This document shows positions 30,266 to 32,267 of a DNA stretch of 32,267 nt, one piece after another. The stretch covers positions 1 to 32,267 of the forward strand of contig NZ_QVMO01000066.1 of the NCBI RefSeq assembly GCF_010501055.1. The letters are read 5' to 3'. Every line of letters begins with the position of its first letter. Position 1 is the first letter of the stretch. The stretch is from Dysgonomonas sp. 521. Its GTDB lineage: Bacteria > Bacteroidota > Bacteroidia > Bacteroidales > Dysgonomonadaceae. The notes under the pieces are model-generated. The model searched no databases. It was given only the letters and a program-made list of their open reading frames with translations, and was not told the origin of the DNA. The translations under genes were made by a program, and so were the position numbers.

Positions 30266-32062
30266 CTATTCTTCCACGAAGTTATCGGCCAGTACCTCCC
30301 TGTATACATCCAGTATATTCGATTTGGAAATAAATCCGAGGTACACATCATCTTCATCCACCACAGGCAGGTTCCATGCCTTTGTTTCATCAAAGCTTTT
30401 CATTATCGACTCCATAGTCATACCTACCACAATAATAGCAGGCGGGGAGGTCATGAAACGCGAAACCTTGAAACGGTTATACAATTCGGGGCGGAAAATG
30501 ATATTCCGTATATTATCCATCAATACGATTCCCAGAAAGCGATTCCTGTTATCCACTACCGGAAATACATTCCGTGACGAACTGGAGATAACTTTTACCA
30601 AATCGCCCAGCAACATATCAGGATGGATGGTCTGGAAGTTAGATTCTATCAGTTTTTCAATATCCATCAACGTCAATACAGCCTTATCCTTCTGATGTGT
30701 AATAAGTTCCCCTTTTTTAGCCAAACGCATAGAGTAAATACTATGAGGTTCGAAAAGCCTTATTACCACAAAAGAGCAGATAGATACTATCATCAGCGGC
30801 AACAGCAACTCATATCCGCCTGTAAGTTCGGCTATAAGGAATGTCCCTGTCAAAGGCGCGTGCATTACTCCGGCCATTACTCCGGCCATTCCCATCAGCG
30901 CAAAATTTTCTTCGGGCAATAACGGGGCAAAGCCTGTCAGTTGAGAGTGATTTATGGTAAACGCGAAAATAAATCCGGCAATACATCCCAGGAATAATGA
31001 CGGTGCAAATATCCCCCCCGTACCGCCTGCGCCATTGGTGGCACTGGACGCGAAAACCTTCATCAGCAGAACGCCGGAAAGGAAAATAATGATAGTCCAG
31101 CGATGATCTTTAAACGGGAAAAATACACTGTTGTCAAGCAATGTACTATAATCTCTCGAACCATTAATCAGCACATTTATCGTATCGTAGCCTTCGCCAT
31201 AAAGCGGAGGCATAAGGAATATCAGAATACTAAGAATAGTGGCGCCAATACCAAATTTTTGCCAATAAGTCAGTTTACGGAACCGGTCTTCGAACCAACC
31301 CATCGCTCGCGTAAAATACAGGGAAACCAAGCCACAGAAGATACCCAGTAAAATGACATACGGTATGCGCCCAAGCATAAACACCTCAGTATGCGCATAG
31401 TTAAACATCGAAGTAGTACCCATTGTAAGGTAAGAGAGTGTTGCCGCAGTAACGGATGTTACCAATAACGGAAGCACCGTAAATGTGGTCAGGTCAAGCA
31501 TCAGCACTTCGACAACAAAGACCAGGCCGGCGATAGGCGCTTTAAAGATGCCGGCGATGGCTCCGGCCGCACCGCATCCGATGAGCAACATCAGATACTT
31601 CTGTTCGATATTGAAGAACCTGCCCAGATTGGACCCGATAGCCGAACCTGTGAGTACAATAGGCGCCTCCGCCCCTACCGATCCCCCGAACCCGATGGTC
31701 ACGGAGCTGGCTATGATAGAGGTATAAACATTATGTAATTTAATAAAGCTTTTGCGCTGCGATATGGCATAGAGTATCTTTGTTACCCCATGACTTATAT
31801 CGTCCCTTACAACATATTTAACGAACAATCCGGCTATCAATATACCGATGGCGGGATAAATAAGGTACATGTAATTAGCTCCCTCGGTGAGGAAAGGCGA
31901 TGTGAGTACGTGTTGTATAAGGTGTATTAAGCTTTTTAAGATATAAGCGGCAAAAGCTGTGAATATCCCGATAAGGAAACTCACAAATAAAACCATTTGC
32001 CTTTCCTTGACATTTTTGGCTTTCCAGACCAGGAAGTTGTTATATATTTTTTTGAGTGACAT
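30266..32062 (-). CDS. ClC-family chloride channel/antiporter with C-terminal CBS domains
   Basis: The 598-residue membrane protein moves chloride across the inner membrane. The core has about a dozen helices and the ClC signatures: GFGGSVGAEAPIVLTGSAIG (the gating Glu lies in GAEAP, equivalent to GREGP), GCGAAGAIAGIFKAPIAGLVF, and GAGGTGGIFAPSLFLG. The gating Glu is kept, which permits H+/Cl- exchange but does not prove it. The cytoplasmic C-terminus has a pair of CBS domains (about 455-590) with FPVVDNRNRFLGIVLMDNIR and NLPVVDEDDVYLGFISKSNIL, likely to bind a nucleotide. ATG at 32062 is used rather than the TTG one codon earlier. A minus-strand TATTTTTG box (32083-32090) precedes it, and the 566-residue gene follows in the same operon. 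Confidence 0.95.
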   Translation of the reverse strand: MSLKKIYNNFLVWKAKNVKERQMVLFVSFLIGIFTAFAAYILKSLIHLIQHVLTSPFLTEGANYMYLIYPAIGILIAGLFVKYVVRDDISHGVTKILYAISQRKSFIKLHNVYTSIIASSVTIGFGGSVGAEAPIVLTGSAIGSNLGRFFNIEQKYLMLLIGCGAAGAIAGIFKAPIAGLVFVVEVLMLDLTTFTVLPLLVTSVTAATLSYLTMGTTSMFNYAHTEVFMLGRIPYVILLGIFCGLVSLYFTRAMGWFEDRFRKLTYWQKFGIGATILSILIFLMPPLYGEGYDTINVLINGSRDYSTLLDNSVFFPFKDHRWTIIIFLSGVLLMKVFASSATNGAGGTGGIFAPSLFLGCIAGFIFAFTINHSQLTGFAPLLPEENFALMGMAGVMAGVMHAPLTGTFLIAELTGGYELLLPLMIVSICSFVVIRLFEPHSIYSMRLAKKGELITHQKDKAVLTLMDIEKLIESNFQTIHPDMLLGDLVKVISSSSRNVFPVVDNRNRFLGIVLMDNIRNIIFRPELYNRFKVSRFMTSPPAIIVVGMTMESIMKSFDETKAWNLPVVDEDDVYLGFISKSNILDVYREVLADNFVEE

Positions 32063-32082
32063 CAATTTTATGATTTAACCCC

Positions 32083-32090
32083 CAAAAATA
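32083..32090 (-). promoter_or_regulatory. Promoter -7 box for the ClC gene
   Basis: The minus strand reads TATTTTTG, a perfect TAnnTTTG box, 21 bp before the ATG at 32062. This predicts a very short leader. Confidence 0.55.
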
Positions 32091-32132
32091 TAAAAAATTG
32101 TTCTCAGAAATAAATAAATCCCAACCTATCGT

Positions 32133-32169
32133 GTTAAAAAATGAAGGCATGCCTCGTAAAGCCTGCCTT
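32133..32169 (-). terminator. Terminator downstream of the intron insertion
   Basis: On the minus strand, AAGGCA (from 32169) pairs with TGCCTT (ending 32144) with an inner GC pair, followed by CATTTTTTAA. It would end a minus-strand gene lying to the right of the window. The group II intron sits directly upstream of the hairpin. Confidence 0.5.
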
Positions 32170-32173
32170 GAGA

Positions 32174-32267
32174 ATCGAGTAGGAGGAAAATGAAATAGTT
32201 TCCTCCTATTTCATTTTCCGACCTCTCACACCACCACGCATGCCGTTCGGCACGTGGCGGTTCCTTA
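32174..32267 (-). mobile_element. 3' end of a group II intron (domains V and VI), partial
   Basis: Read on the minus strand, 32262-32230 folds as domain V: a 9-bp lower stem (ACCGCCACG / CGTGGTGGT), a 2-nt bulge, an upper TGCC/GGCA helix and a GAAC tetraloop, with the conserved CGC triad position in the 5' arm. It is followed by GTGTGAGAGG and a domain VI hairpin with a 14-bp perfect stem (32185-32198 with 32206-32219). The base of domain VI pairs GAGAGG with CCT-A-CTC, leaving a bulged A (32180) seven nt from the 3' end CTCGAT, as expected for the branch-point adenosine. The intron continues beyond the right edge, where its reverse transcriptase gene would be expected. Confidence 0.8.

Noticed and set aside
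1..32267. tRNA, rRNA or CRISPR loci
   Set aside because: No cloverleaf with CCA-type end, rRNA segment, or regular direct-repeat/spacer array was seen on either strand by eye; a tRNAscan or CRISPR search was not possible.

Overview
The window looks like a chromosomal segment of a Bacteroidota (order Bacteroidales) bacterium, most likely a Dysgonomonas/Parabacteroides-type organism. Four things point there: moderate-to-low GC; starts without clear Shine-Dalgarno sequences but with upstream TAnnTTTG-type -7 boxes; SPII lipoproteins with Bacteroidota-style leaders; and typical Bacteroidales gene neighbourhoods (rplY-pth-S4 protein, DUF2520-kdsC). The assignment rests on recognition of protein families, not on a search. 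There are 20 convincing intact protein genes, one outer-membrane-protein gene remnant, one cobalamin riboswitch, and the 3' end of a group II intron running off the right edge.

Layout. 1-4.2 kb: a metallophosphoesterase lipoprotein faces a two-gene envelope operon (an ARPP-1/DUF6569-like secreted protein and a four-repeat lipoprotein). 4.2-5.2 kb: gene-free DNA packed with several families of inverted-repeat elements. 5.2-7.1 kb: rplY-pth-S4 RNA-binding operon closed by a perfect palindromic terminator. 7.1-8.1 kb: a candidate small RNA with terminator, then an expanded cobalamin riboswitch in front of a 71-residue cysteine-rich (CWC-type) protein. 8.1-14.3 kb: a P-loop protein of HPr-kinase/PEP-carboxykinase type with a structured leader, PEP carboxylase (ppc), and aroA. 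14.5-17.9 kb, minus strand: nitroreductase, DUF5668-like membrane protein, DUF2520 Rossmann protein, kdsC and era. 18.5-22.5 kb, minus strand: a polyprenyl-phosphate sugar transferase and topA. 23.2-28.2 kb, minus strand: an unrecognised 358-residue protein, aroB, a Fic-domain protein and fmt. 28.5-32.1 kb, minus strand: a 566-residue protein of uncertain family and a ClC transporter with CBS domains.

Functionally this is mostly housekeeping: translation (rplY, pth, fmt, era, S4 protein), the PEP/oxaloacetate node (ppc and possibly the P-loop protein), the shikimate pathway (aroA and aroB, 10 kb apart), LPS Kdo synthesis (kdsC) and DNA topology (topA). The unusual material lies between genes. 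It includes three copies of a 180-210 bp MITE-like element whose inverted ends begin around CTGTTTAAATTTTA and which are flanked by 3-bp TAA/TTA duplications. It also includes five copies of a 50-70 bp AAAAGTAACA/TGTTACTTTT repeat, a family of variable hairpins each followed by GGTAGAAA, and several one-off elements with long perfect terminal inverted repeats. The best leads for new biology are the B12 riboswitch driving a tiny CWC protein, the HprK-like large protein beside ppc, the structured leader of that gene, and the MITE family.
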